A program made the translations under genes and the position numbers. From assembly GCF_036320965.1 (NCBI RefSeq), contig NC_092235.1, forward strand, positions 10,471,539 through 10,535,538: DNA of 64,000 bases, in the 5' to 3' direction. The number at the start of each line of letters is the position of its first letter. Within the stretch, counting starts at the first letter, position 1. Positions 23,701 through 34,551 of this stretch are shown here, in pieces. The DNA comes from Panulirus ornatus (Eukaryota; Arthropoda; Malacostraca; Decapoda; Palinuridae). The notes under the pieces were generated by a model, which was not told the DNA's origin, did no database searches, and was given only the letters and a program-made list of their open reading frames with translations.

Positions 23701-26700
23701 GCTCTCAGGCAGTCTACACATCCTTCATAACGTGTATTACTGGGCGCAAGCAGTCTACACGTCCTTCATCACGTGTATTGCTTTACTCAGGCAGTCTACA
23801 CGTCCTTCATCACGTGTGTTGCTGGGCTCAGGCAGTCTACACGTACTTAATCACGTGTATTGCTGCTCTCAGGGAGCCTACACATCCTTTATCACGTGTA
23901 TTGCTGATGTAAGGCAGTCTACACGTCCTCCATCACGTGTATTGCTGGGTTCAGGCAGTCTACACGTCTTTCTTCACGTATATTGCTGCTCTCAGGCAGT
24001 CTACATGTCCTTCATCACGTGAATTGCTGGGCTAAAGCAGTCTACACGTTCTTCATCACGTGTGTTGCTGGAATCAGGCAGTCTATACGTCCTGCATCAC
24101 GTGTATTGCTGGGCTCAGTCAATCTGCACGTTCTCCATCACGTGTATTGCTGGGCTCAGTCAGTCTACACATCCTTCATCACGTGTATTGCTGCTCTCAG
24201 TCAGTCTACACGTCATTCATCACGTGTATTGCTGTTCTCAGACAGTTTACACGCCCTTCATCACGTGTATTGGTGGGCTCAGGTAATCTACACGTCCTCC
24301 ATCACGTGTATTGCTGGGTTCTTGCAGTCTACACGTCATTCATCAAGTGTATTTCTGCTCTCATGCAGTCTACATACCCTTCATCACGTGTATTGTTGGG
24401 CTCAGGCAGTCTACACGTCCTCCATCATGTGTATTGCTGGGCTTAGGCAGTCTACAAGTCCATCTTCAAGTGTATTTCTGCTCTCAGGCAGTCTACACAT
24501 CCTTCATCACGTGTATTGCTGGGCTCAGGCAGTCTACACGTTCTTCATCACGTGTATTGCTGTTCTCAGGCAGTCAACACGTTCTTCATCGCGTGTATTG
24601 CTGGGTTGAGGCAGTCTACACGTCCTCCACCACGTGTATTGCTGGGTTCAGGCAGTCTACACGTCATTCTTCACTTGTATTGCTGGTCTTAGGCGGTCTA
24701 CACGTCCTTCATCACGTGTATTGCTGGTTCAGGCAGTCTACACGTACTTTATCACGTGTATTGCTACTCTCAGACAGTCTACATGTCCTTCATCACTTTT
24801 ATTGCTGCTCTCAGACAGTCTACACGTCCTCCTTCACGTGTATTCCTTGGTTAAGGCAGTCTACACGTCTTTCTTCACGTGTATTGCTGCTCTGAAGCAG
24901 TCTACACGTCCTTCATCACGTGTATTGCTCGGCTAAATAATTCTACACGTCCTTAATCACTTGTGTTGCTGGGCTCAGGCAGTCTACACGTCCTTCATCA
25001 CGTGTATTGGTGGGGTCAGTCAGTCTGCACGTTGTCCATCACGTGTATTGCTGGGCTCAGGCAGTCTACACGTCCTTCATCACGTATATTGCTGGTCTCA
25101 GGAAGTCTACGTCATCCATCACGTGTATTGCTGCTCTCAGGCAGTCTACACGTCCTTCATCAAGTGTATTGCTGGGCTCAGGCAGTCTACACGTCCTCTA
25201 TCACGTGTAGTGCTGGGCTCAGTCTACACTTACTCCATCACGTTTATTGCTGGGTTCAGGCAGTCTACACGACATTCATCACGTGTATTGCTGGGCTAAG
25301 GCAGTCTACACGTCCTTCATCACGTGTATAGCTGGGCTTAAGCAGTCTACATGTCCTTCATCACGTTTCTTGCTGGTCTCAGGCAGACTACACGTACTTC
25401 ATCACGTGTATTGCTGCTCTCAGACAGTCTACACGGCCTTCATCACGTGTATTGCTGCTCTCAGGCAGTCTACACGTCCTCCATCTCGTGTGTTGCTGGG
25501 CTCAGGCAGTCTACACGTGCTTCATCACGTGTAGTGCTGGGCTCAGGCAGTCTACACGTCCTCAATCACGTGTATTGCTGGGTTCAGGCAGTCTACACGT
25601 CCTTCTTTACGTGTATCGCTGCTCTCAGGCATTCTACACGTCCTTCGTCACGTGTATTACTGGGCTCAGGAAGTGTATACGTCCTTCATCACGTATATTG
25701 CTGCTCTCAGGCAGTTTACACGTTATTCATCACGTGTATTGCTGGGCATAGGCAGTCTACACGTTCTTCATCATGCGTATTGCTGGGCTCAGGCAGTCTA
25801 CACGTCCTTCATCACGTTTATTGCTGGGCTCAGGCAGTTTACACGTCCTTCATCAAGTGTATTGCTGGGCGAAAGCAGTCTACACGTCCGTCATCACGTG
25901 TAGTGGCGGGCTCAGACAGTCTACACGTCCTCCATCATGTGTATTGCTGGGCAAAGGCAGTCTACACGTCCCTTTTCACCACGTGTATTGCTGCTCTCTG
26001 GCAGTCTACACGTCCTTCATCTCGTGTATTACTGAGCTCAGGCAGTCTACACGTCCTTGATCACGTGCATTGCTTTGCTCACGCTGTCTACACGTCCTTT
26101 ATCACGTGTGTTGCTGGGCTCAGGCAGTCTGCACGTACTTCATCACGTGTATTGCTGTTCTCAGGCAGTCTACACGTCCTTCATCACGTGTATTGCTGCT
26201 CTCAGGTTTTCTACACGTCCTCCATCATGTGTAATGCTGGGCTCAGGCAGTCTACACGTCCTTCATCACGTATGGTGCTGGGCTCAGACAGTCTACATGT
26301 CCTCCATCACGTGTATTGCTCGGTTCAGGCAGTCTACCTGTCCTTCATCACGTGTATTGCTGCTCTCAGGCGGTCTACACGTCCTTGATCACGTGTATTT
26401 CTGCTCTCAGGCAGTCTACACGTCCTTGTTCACGTGTATTGCTGCTCTCAGGCAGTCTATACGCCTTCCATCAGTTGTATTGCTGCTCTCAGGCAGTCTA
26501 CACGTCCTTCATCACGTGTATCGCTTGGCTGAGGCAGTCTACACGTCCTCCATCACGTGTATTGCTGGCCTCAGGCAGTCTACACGTCCTTCATCATGTG
26601 TATTGCTGCTCTCAGGTAGTCTACACGTCCTTCATCACGTGTAGTGCTGGGCTCAGACAGTCTGCACGTCCTTCATCACGTGTATTGCTGCTCTTAGGCA

Positions 26701-27245
26701 GTCTACAGGTCCTCCATCACGTGTATTGCTGCCCTCAGGCAGTCTACACGTCCTTCATCACGTGTATTGCTGAGCGCAGGTAGTCTACATGTCCTTCATC
26801 ACGTGTATTGCTGCCTTCAGGTAGTCTACACGTCCTTCATCACGTGTATTGCTGGGCTCAGGCATTCTACACGTCCTTCCTCACGTGTTTTGCTTCTCTC
26901 TGGCAGTCTACGCACCCTTCATCACGTGTAATGCTTGGCTCAGGCAGTCTACACGTCCTCCATCACGTATATTGCTGCTCTCAGGCAGTCTACACGTCCT
27001 TGTTCACGTGTATTGCTGCTCTCAGGCAGTCTACACGTCCTTCATCACGTGTATTGCTGAGCTCAGGTAGTCTACATGTCCTTCATCACGTGTATTGCTG
27101 CCCTCAGGCAGTCTACACGTCCTTCATCACGTGTATTGCTGCCCTCACACAGTTTACACGTCCTTCATCACGTGTATTGCTGCTCTCAGGCAGTCTCCAA
27201 GTCCTTCATCACGTGTATTGCTGCTCTCAGGAAGTCTACACGTAT
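14795..27245. repeat. 41-bp minisatellite, about 300 copies
   Basis: Unit of 41 bp reading ATTGCTGGGCTCAGGCAGTC then TACACGTCCTTCATCACGTGT, with two main types (GCTGGGCTC and GCTGCTCTC). Most units contain the palindrome CACGTG. Higher-order structure is visible: eight-unit blocks repeat with a 328-bp offset (14946 and 15274; about 18680 and 19007), and a rarer variant with ATCTACTCGTCC recurs near 17348, 18367 and 20815. The array is open in all three plus-strand frames (CSQAVYTSFITCIAGLRQST and so on), antisense to the gene. I regard these frames as spurious. Confidence 0.97.
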
Positions 27246-28237
27246 GGACTGATCTTTCCTCCCACAGAGCAAGAAAGTAAGTATCGAATGACCTTTCCTC
27301 CCCCTAGAGTAAGAGGGCTAGTATCGACTGACCTTTCCTCCCCCAGAGGAAGACAGCTAGTATACACTAACCTTTCCTGAACCCAGAGTAAGAGAGGTAA
27401 TGTGCACTGATCTTTCCTCCCCCCACATTAAGATAGCTAATATGGACGGCCCTTTCCTCCACCGAGAAAAAGAGCTAGTATTGATTGACCTTTCCTCCCC
27501 CAGAGTAAGAGCTAGTATGGACTGACCTTTCCTCCCACAGAGCAAGAAAGCAAGTATCAACTAACCTTTCTTCACCTAGAGTAGGGGGGCAAGTATCGAC
27601 TGACTTTCCTCCCAAGAGTAAGAGATACTATGAACTCCTTTTACTCCCTCCAAGATAAGGGAGCTAATATCAACTGACCTTTCCTTCCCCAGAGTAAGAG
27701 AACTAGTATGAAATGACCTTTCCTCGCCAGAGTACGAGAGCTTGTATGGAATGACTTTTCCTCCTCCCAGAGTAGAGTCGTATCGACTAACCTTTCTTTC
27801 CCCGGAGCTTGAGCTAGTATCGACTGACCTTTCCTTCCCAGAGTATTAGAGCTAGTATCGACTGACCTTTCCTACCCCAAGAGTAAAGAGCTAGTATGGA
27901 CTGACCTTTCCTCATTCCAGAGTAAAAGAGCAGTATGGAATGACCTTTCCTCCCAGAGTAAGAGAGTTAGTATCGACTGACCTCTCTTCCCCAGAGTATG
28001 AAAGCTAGCATCAACTGACTTTTCTCCCCAGAGTAAGAGCTTGTATGAACTGACCTTTTACTCCCTCCAAGGTAAGAGAGCTAGTACTGACTGACCTTCC
28101 CTGCCCCAGAGTAAAAGAGCTAGTATCGAGATCTTTCTTCCCCAGACTATGAGCTAGTACCGACTGACCTTTCCTCCCCAGAGTAAGTGAGATACTATGA
28201 ACTGACCATATACTCCCTCCAAGGTAAGAGAGCTAGT
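27246..28237. repeat. 39-bp minisatellite, left part (about 25 copies)
   Basis: Unit of about 39 bp reading GAGCTAGTATGGACTGACCT then TTCCTCCCCCAGAGTAAGA, with frequent indels. It is continuous with 30251-33003 and interrupted by an RTE insertion. On the minus strand each unit contains GGAAAGGTCAGTCC, matching the donor of the exon at 33004. Confidence 0.95.
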
Positions 28238-30250
28238 TTTTTTTTTATACTTTGTCGCTGTCTCCCGCGTTTGCGAGGTAGCGCAAGGAAACAGACGAAA
28301 GAAATGGCCCAACCCCCCCATACACATGTATATACATACGTCCACACACGCAAATATACATACCTACACAGCTTTCCATGGTTTACCCCAGACGCTTCAC
28401 ATGCCTTGATTCAATCCACTGACAGCACGTCAACCCCGGTATACCACATCGCTCCAATTCACTCTATTCCTTGCCCTCCTTTCACCCTCCTGCATGTTCA
28501 GGCCCCGATCACACAAAATCTTTTTCACTCCATCTTTCCACCTCCAATTTGGTCTCCCTCTTCTCCTCGTTCCCTCCACCTCCGACACATATATCCTCTT
28601 GGTCAATCTTTCCTCACTCATTCTCTCCATGTGCCCAAACCACTTCAAAACACCCTCTTCTGCTCTCTCAACCACGCTCTTTTTATTTCCACACATCTCT
28701 CTTACCCTTACGTTACTCACTCGATCAAACCACCTCACACCACACATTGTCCTTAAACATCTCATTTCCAGCACATCCATCCTCCTGCGCACAACTCTAT
28801 CCATAGCCCACGCCTCGCAACCATACAACATTGTTGGAACCACTATTCCTTCAAACACACCCATTTTTGCTTTCCGAGACAATGTTCTCGACTTCCACAC
28901 ATTCTTCAAGGCCCCCAGAACCTTCGCCCCCTCCCCCACCCTATGATCCACTTCCGCTTCCATGGTTCCATCCGCTGCCAAATCCACTCCCAGATATCTA
29001 AAACACTCAACTTCCTCCAGTTTTTCTCCATTCAAACTCACCTCCCAATTGACTTGACCCTCAACCCTACTGTACCCAATAACCTTGCTCTTATTCACAC
29101 CCACTCTTAACTTTCTTCTTCCACACACTTTACCAAACTCAGTCACCAGCTTCTGCAGTTTCTCACATGAATCAGCCACCAGCGCTGTATCATCAGCGAA
29201 CAACAGCTGACTCACTTCCCAAGCTCTCTCATCCCCAACAGACTTCATACTTGCCCCTCTTTCCAAAACTCTTGCATTCACCTCCCCAACAACCCCATCC
29301 ATAAACAAATTAAACAACCATGGAGACATCACACACCCCTGCCGCAAACCTACATTCACTGAGAACCAATCACTTTCCTCTCTTCCTACACGTACACATG
29401 CCTTACATCCTCGATAAAAACTTTTCACTGCTTCTAACAACTTGCCCCCCACACCATATATTCTTAATACCTTCCACAGAGCATCTCCATCAACTCTATC
29501 ATATGCCTTCTCCAGATCCATAAACGCTACATACAAATCCATTTGCTTTTCTAAGTATTTCTCACATACATTCTTCAAAGCAAACACCTGATCCACACAT
29601 CCTCTACCACTTCTGAAACCACACTGCTCTTCCCCAATCTGATGCTCTGTACATGCCTTCACCCTCTCAATCAATACCCTCCCATATAATTTACCAGGAA
29701 TACTCAACAAACTTATACCTCTGTAATTTGAGCATTCACTCTTATCCCCTTTGCCTTTGTACAATGGCACTATGCACGCATTCCGCCAATCCTCAGGCAC
29801 CTCACCATGAGTCACACATACATTAAATAACCTTACCAACCAGTCAACAATACAGTCACCCCCTTTTCTAATAAATTCCACTGCAATACCATCCAAACCT
29901 GCTGCCTTGCCGGCTTTCATCTTCCGCAAAGCTTTCACTACCTCTTCTCTGTTTACCAAATCATTTTCCCTAACCCTCTCACTTTGCACACCACCTCGAC
30001 CAAAACACCCTATATCTGCCACTCTATCATCAAACACATTCAACAAACCTTCAAAACACTCACTCCATCTCCTTCTCACATCACCACTACTTGTTATCAC
30101 CTCCCCATTTGCGCCCTTCACTGAAGTTCCCATTTACTCCCTTGTCTTACGCACTTTATTTACCTCCTTCCAGAACATCTTTTTATTCTCCCTAAAATTT
30201 AATGATACTCTCTCACCCCAACTCTCATTTGCCCTTTTTTTCACCTCTTA
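28238..30250 (-). mobile_element. RTE-type retrotransposon, 5'-truncated, inserted in the 39-bp minisatellite
   Basis: A clean 5'-truncated insertion. From the right edge it starts in the KRKVQEVKK linker upstream of the reverse transcriptase, and on the left ends with the RTE tail, TATA and nine A. The coding remnant runs from 30250 to a stop at 28430. One nonsense codon (TAA at 30136-30134, replacing Gln in TREQMGTS) is followed by 567 open codons holding all RT motifs, including GLDGIAVEF, AFMDLEKAYDRVD, LRQGCVMSP and FADDTALVADS. The minisatellite word CTAGT is present on both sides (28233-28237 and 30251-30255) although the unit has it once, so it is a probable short target-site duplication. 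The insertion is younger than the array. Confidence 0.88.
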
Positions 30251-33003
30251 CTAGTATGGACTTAAATTTCCAACCCCAGTGTAAAAGACCTAGTATCGAC
30301 TGACCTTTCCTCCCCCAGTGCAAGAGACCTAGTATGGACTGACCTTTCCTTCTCCCAGAATAAGATAGCTATGTTCGATTGACATTTCCTACTCCAGAGT
30401 AAGATAGTATAGACTGACCTTTCTTCCCCTCTGAGTATGAGAGCTAGTATCGACTGAACTTTCCTCCCCAGAGTAAGAGAAATAGTATAGACTGACCTTC
30501 CCTCCTCAGAGTAAGAGGGCTAGTAGGGACTGGCCTTTCCTCCCTTAGAGTAAGGAAGCTAGTATGGAGAGACCTTTCCTCCCCCAAGAGTAAGAAAGCT
30601 AGTTTAAACTACCTTTCCTTCCTCCACAGTAAGAGCTAGAATCGACTGACCTTTCCTCCCCCAGAGTAAGAGGGTTAGTAAAGACTTACCTTTACTCCCC
30701 CACAGTAAGATAGAAAGTATCGCTGACCTTTGCTCTCTTCAGAGTAAGAAAGATATCGAATGACCTTTCGTCTATTAGATTATGAGAACTAGAATCGGCT
30801 GACCTTTCCTCCCAGAGTAAGAGAACTAGTATGAACAAACCTTTTACTCCTTTCAAAGTAAGAGAGCTAGTATCGACTGACCTTTCCTCCCCAGAGTAAG
30901 ACGGCTAGCATCGACTGATCTTTCTTCCCTAAGAGTATGAGCTAGAATCGACTGACCTTTCCTCCCCAAAGTAAGAGAGCTAGTATGAATAGACCTTTTA
31001 CTCACTTAAAGGTAGGAGAGCTAGTATCGATTGACCTTTCCTGCCCCAGAGTAAGATAGTATACTGACCCTTTTTCATCCCAGAGTATGAGATCTCATGC
31101 TAGCATCGACTGACCTTTCCTCCCCAGAGTAAAAGAACTAGTATGAACTAACCTTTTACTCCCTCCAAGGTCAGAGCTAGTATCGACTGACCTTTCAAAC
31201 CTCAGAGTAAGAGAGCTAGTATGAACTGAACTTTCCTCCCCCAGAGCACGAGAACAAGTATGGAATGACCTTTCCTCACCCAAAGTATGAGAGCTACTAT
31301 CGACTAACCTTTCCTCCCCCAGAGCAAGAAACCTAGTATGTACTGACCTTTCCTACTCCAGAGCAAGAGAGCTAGGATGGGCTAACCTTTCCTTTCGCCA
31401 GAGTAAGAGAGCCAGAGTGGACTGACCTTTCTTCCTAACAGAGTAACAGAGCTAGCATGAACTAACCTTTCGTTCCCCAGAGTAAGAGCTAGTATGGGCT
31501 AACCTTTCCTAGCCCAGAGTAAGAGAACTAGAATGGACTGACCTTTCCTCCCACAGAGTAAGAGCGGGTATGGACTAATTTTTCCTCCTCATCCACAAGG
31601 TAAGAGCTGGTATGAACGGACCTTTCCTTCCCGCAGAGTAAGAGAGCTAGTATGGACTGACCTTTCCTTCCCGAAGAATGAGAGCTAGTATGGCCTGACC
31701 TTTCCTCCCCCTAGAGCAAGTGAGCAAGTATGGACCGACCTTTCCTCCCTAAAATTAGGAGAGCTAGTATGGACTGACCTTTCCTCTCCCAGAGGAAGAG
31801 AACTAGTATGAACTGACCTTTCCTCTCCAAGAGTAAGAGAGATTGTATGGACTGTTCTTTCCTCCCCCACAGTAAAGGAGATAGTATGGACTGACCTTTT
31901 CTCTCTAAGAGTAAGAGAGCTAGTATGGACTCACCTTTCCTACCCCCGAGTCAGAGAGCTAGTTTCTACTGACCTTTCCTACCCCAGAGTAAGAGAGTTA
32001 TCATTGGACTGACCTTTCTTGCCAAGAGTAAGGGAGCAAGTATTGACTAAACCTTTCCTCCCCAGAGTAAAAGAGCTAGTATCGACTGACCTTTCCTCCC
32101 CAGAGTGAGAGAGCTAGCATGAACAAACCTTTTACCCCATTAAAGGTAAGACAACAAGTGTCGCCTGAACTTTCCTCCCAAAGAGTAAGAGCTAGTATGA
32201 AATTACCTTTCTTCTCCCAGAGTAAGAGAGCTAGTATCGGCTGACCTTTCCTCCTCCAGGAGTAAGTGCTAGTATCGGCTGCCCTTTCTTTCCACTAGAG
32301 TAAGAGAGCTAGTATCGAATGACCTTTCCTCTCCAGAGTAAAAGAGCTAGTAGGGACTGACCTTTCCTCCCGAGAGTAAGAGAGCTAGTATCAACTGATT
32401 TCCTTCCCAAATGCAAGAGAACTAGTATCGACTGACCTTCCTTCCCTCAGAGTGTGAGAGCTGGTATAGACTGACCTTTCCTCCCGAGAATAAGAGCTAG
32501 TATGGACTGACCTTTCCTCCCCAGAGTGAGAGCTAGTATCGACTGACCTTTCCTCCCCCAGAATAAGACATAGTATGGACTGACCTTTTCTCCTAAGAGT
32601 TAGAGAACTAGTATGGACTGACCTTTCCTTCCCCAGAGTAAGAAAGCTAATTTGGTCTGACCTTTCCTTCCCACAGAGTAAGAGCGTTAGTATGACGACC
32701 TTTCCTCCCGCAGAATAAGAGACCTAGTATGGAATGATCTTTCTTCCCCCAGAGTACAAGAGCTAGAACGAACTGACCTTTCCTCCCCGTAAGAGAGTTA
32801 ATATGGACTGACCTTTCCTCCCCGCGTAAAAGAGCTACTATCGACTGACCTTTCCTCCCCCAGAGTAGGAGAGCTAGTACGGAATGACCTTTCCTCCCCC
32901 AGAGTAAGAGAGATATTATCGATTGACCTTTCCTGACCCAGAGTAAGAGCTAGTACGGAGTGACCTTTCCTCTACCAGAGTAAGAGAGCTGTTATGGACT
33001 GAC
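30251..33003. repeat. 39-bp minisatellite, right part (about 70 copies)
   Basis: Continuation of the array from 28237. Its last unit overlaps the splice donor of the Dscam exon at 33004-33266. Units vary at the TATGGACT/TATCGACT position and in the C-run. On the plus strand each unit reads CCTTTCCTCCCCCAGAGTAAG, which resembles an acceptor followed by a donor, though the gene is on the other strand. Confidence 0.95.
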
Positions 33004-33266
33004 CTTTCTCCCAGATAATCTTGTCTATGGGGTAGCCGGCCACGGGACACTTGATCCTGAGGCCAGACCCGGCTACGGCTGTGACCCTCCTCATGGGTCG
33101 GATGAAGGGCAAGCCATACACGTTGACCTTGGCAGAGTGACGCACACCGCCCACAGTGTTGGAGGCAGCACACGTGTACTCCCCACCGTCCTCCACCCGC
33201 ACGTTGGTGATGTTCACGTGCGAGATCACGTCATCATGAACCGTCACGTACTGACCTACCAGGAAC
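33004..33266 (-). CDS. Dscam: Dscam exon, end of one Ig domain and start of the next (probably Ig5/Ig6)
   Basis: Second Dscam exon, 263 bp, between a CTCCTCCCCCAG acceptor and a GAAAG/GTCAGT donor. It completes the first Ig domain: GQYVTVHDDVISHVNI, then DGGEYTCAASN with the F-strand Cys. A linker NVYGLPFIRP follows, and the next domain opens with LRIKCPVAGYP (B-strand Cys) and DKIIWEK (core Trp). One leading and one trailing base belong to split codons; the trailing G joins AT of the exon at 12973 to make Asp, giving IIWEKDGRVLPTDIRQR. The CPVAGYPID stretch is very characteristic of Dscam. The donor GT is at 33003-33002 and is already part of a 39-bp minisatellite that fills the downstream intron. 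The frame has no internal stop. Ig numbering is from memory; the family call is firm. Confidence 0.9.
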
Positions 33267-33308
33267 CTGGGGGAGGAGGGGGGGGAAGGGTCAGTACCAG
33301 GTGATATT
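33267..33308 (-). other. Acceptor region of the second Dscam exon
   Basis: On the minus strand this is a C-rich polypyrimidine tract (CCCTTCCCCCCCCTCCTCCC) ending CCAG, immediately upstream of the exon. It is preceded by the (TG)n tract. Confidence 0.7.
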
Positions 33309-33351
33309 ACACACACACACACACACATACACACATACACACACACACACA

Positions 33352-33391
<40 letters not shown>
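33309..33391. repeat. (CA)n microsatellite
   Basis: CA dinucleotides with a few CATA interruptions, cut by the assembly gap. True length unknown. Confidence 0.95.
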
Positions 33392-33491
33392 NNNNNNNNN
33401 NNNNNNNNNNNNNNNNNNNNNNNNNNNNNNNNNNNNNNNNNNNNNNNNNNNNNNNNNNNNNNNNNNNNNNNNNNNNNNNNNNNNNNNNNNN
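33392..33491. other. Assembly gap, 100 N
   Basis: Exactly 100 N, a conventional placeholder, so the real distance is unknown. It separates (CA)n from the middle of an RTE element; the missing sequence must include the junction between them. Confidence 0.99.
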
Positions 33492-34551
33492 TGCTCTGTG
33501 GAAGGTTTAAGAATATATGGTGTGGGAGGCAAGTTGTTAGAAGCAGTGAAAAGTTTTTATCGAGGATGTAAGGCATGTGTACGTGTAGGAAGAGAGGAAT
33601 GTGATTGGTTCTCAGTGAATGTAGGTTTGCGGCAGGGGTGTGTGATGTCTCCATGGTTGTTTAATTTGTTTATGGATGGGGCTGTGAGGGAGGTGAATGC
33701 AAGAGTTTTGGAAAGAGGGGCAAGTATGAAGTCTGTTGGGGATGAGAGAGCTTGGGAAGTGAGTCAGTTGTTGTTCGCTGATGATACAGCGCTGGTGGCT
33801 GATTCATGTAAGAAACTGTAGAAGCTGGTGACTGAGTTTGGTAAAGCGTGTGAAAGAAGAAAGTTAAGAGTAAATGTGAATAAGAGCAAGGTTATTAGGT
33901 ACAGTAGGGTTGAGGGTCAAGTCAATTGGGAGGTAAGTTTGAATGGAGAAAAACTGGAGCAAGTAAAGTGTTTTACATATCTGGGAGTGGATTTGGCAGC
34001 GGATGGAACCATGGTAGCGGAAGTGAATCATAGGGTGGGGGAGGGGGCGAAAATTCTGGGAGCCTTGAAGAATGTTTGGAAGTCGAGAACATTATCTCGG
34101 AAAGCAAAAATAGGTATGTTTTAAGGAATAGTGGTTCCAACAATGTTGTATGGTTGCGAGGCGTGGGCTATGGATAGAGTTGTGCGCAGGAGGGTGGATG
34201 TGCTGGAAATGAGATGTTTGAGGACAATATGTGATGTGAGGTGGTTTGATCGAGTAAGTAATGGAAATAAAAAGAGTGTGGTTGAGAGAGCAGAAGAGGG
34301 TGTTTTGAAATGGTTTGGTCACATGGCGAGAATGAGTGGGCAAAGATTGACCAAGAGGATATATGTGTCAGAGGTGGAGGGAACGAGGAGAAGTGGGAGA
34401 CCAAATTGGAGGTGGAAAGATGCAGTGAAAAACATTTTGAGTGATCGGGGCCTGATCATGCAGGAGGGTGAAAGGCTTGCAATTAATAGAGTGAATTGGA
34501 ACGATGTGGTATACCGGGGTCGACGTGCTGTCAGTGGATTGAACCAGGGCA
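33492..34551 (+). mobile_element. RTE-type retrotransposon fragment, degenerate
   Basis: Begins at the gap inside ALWKVLRIYGVGGK and runs through GLRQGCVMSPWLFN and LLFADDTALVADS to near the C-terminus ([13 protein letters not shown], then a coding end near 34550). Damage includes a TAG in place of Gln after the FADD motif (33819-33821), a stop after KAKIGMF at about 34124 and a 27-bp in-frame loss after DRVSN. It joins directly, with no 3' UTR, to another RTE fragment at 34552. Confidence 0.82.

Noticed and set aside
14795..27245. Overlapping plus-strand frames of the 41-bp array (VYTSFITCIAGLRQST-like) as a repeat protein gene
   Set aside because: Open in all three frames by unit composition, antisense to the gene, no start context, splice sites or unique domain.
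14795..27245. CRISPR-like array
   Set aside because: Units are contiguous with no unique spacers, the genome is eukaryotic and there are no cas genes.
30251..33003. Cryptic exons on the plus strand between CCTTTCCTCCCCCAG and AGAGTAAG in each 39-bp unit
   Set aside because: The acceptor-like and donor-like words are only a few bases apart and lie on the strand opposite to the gene.
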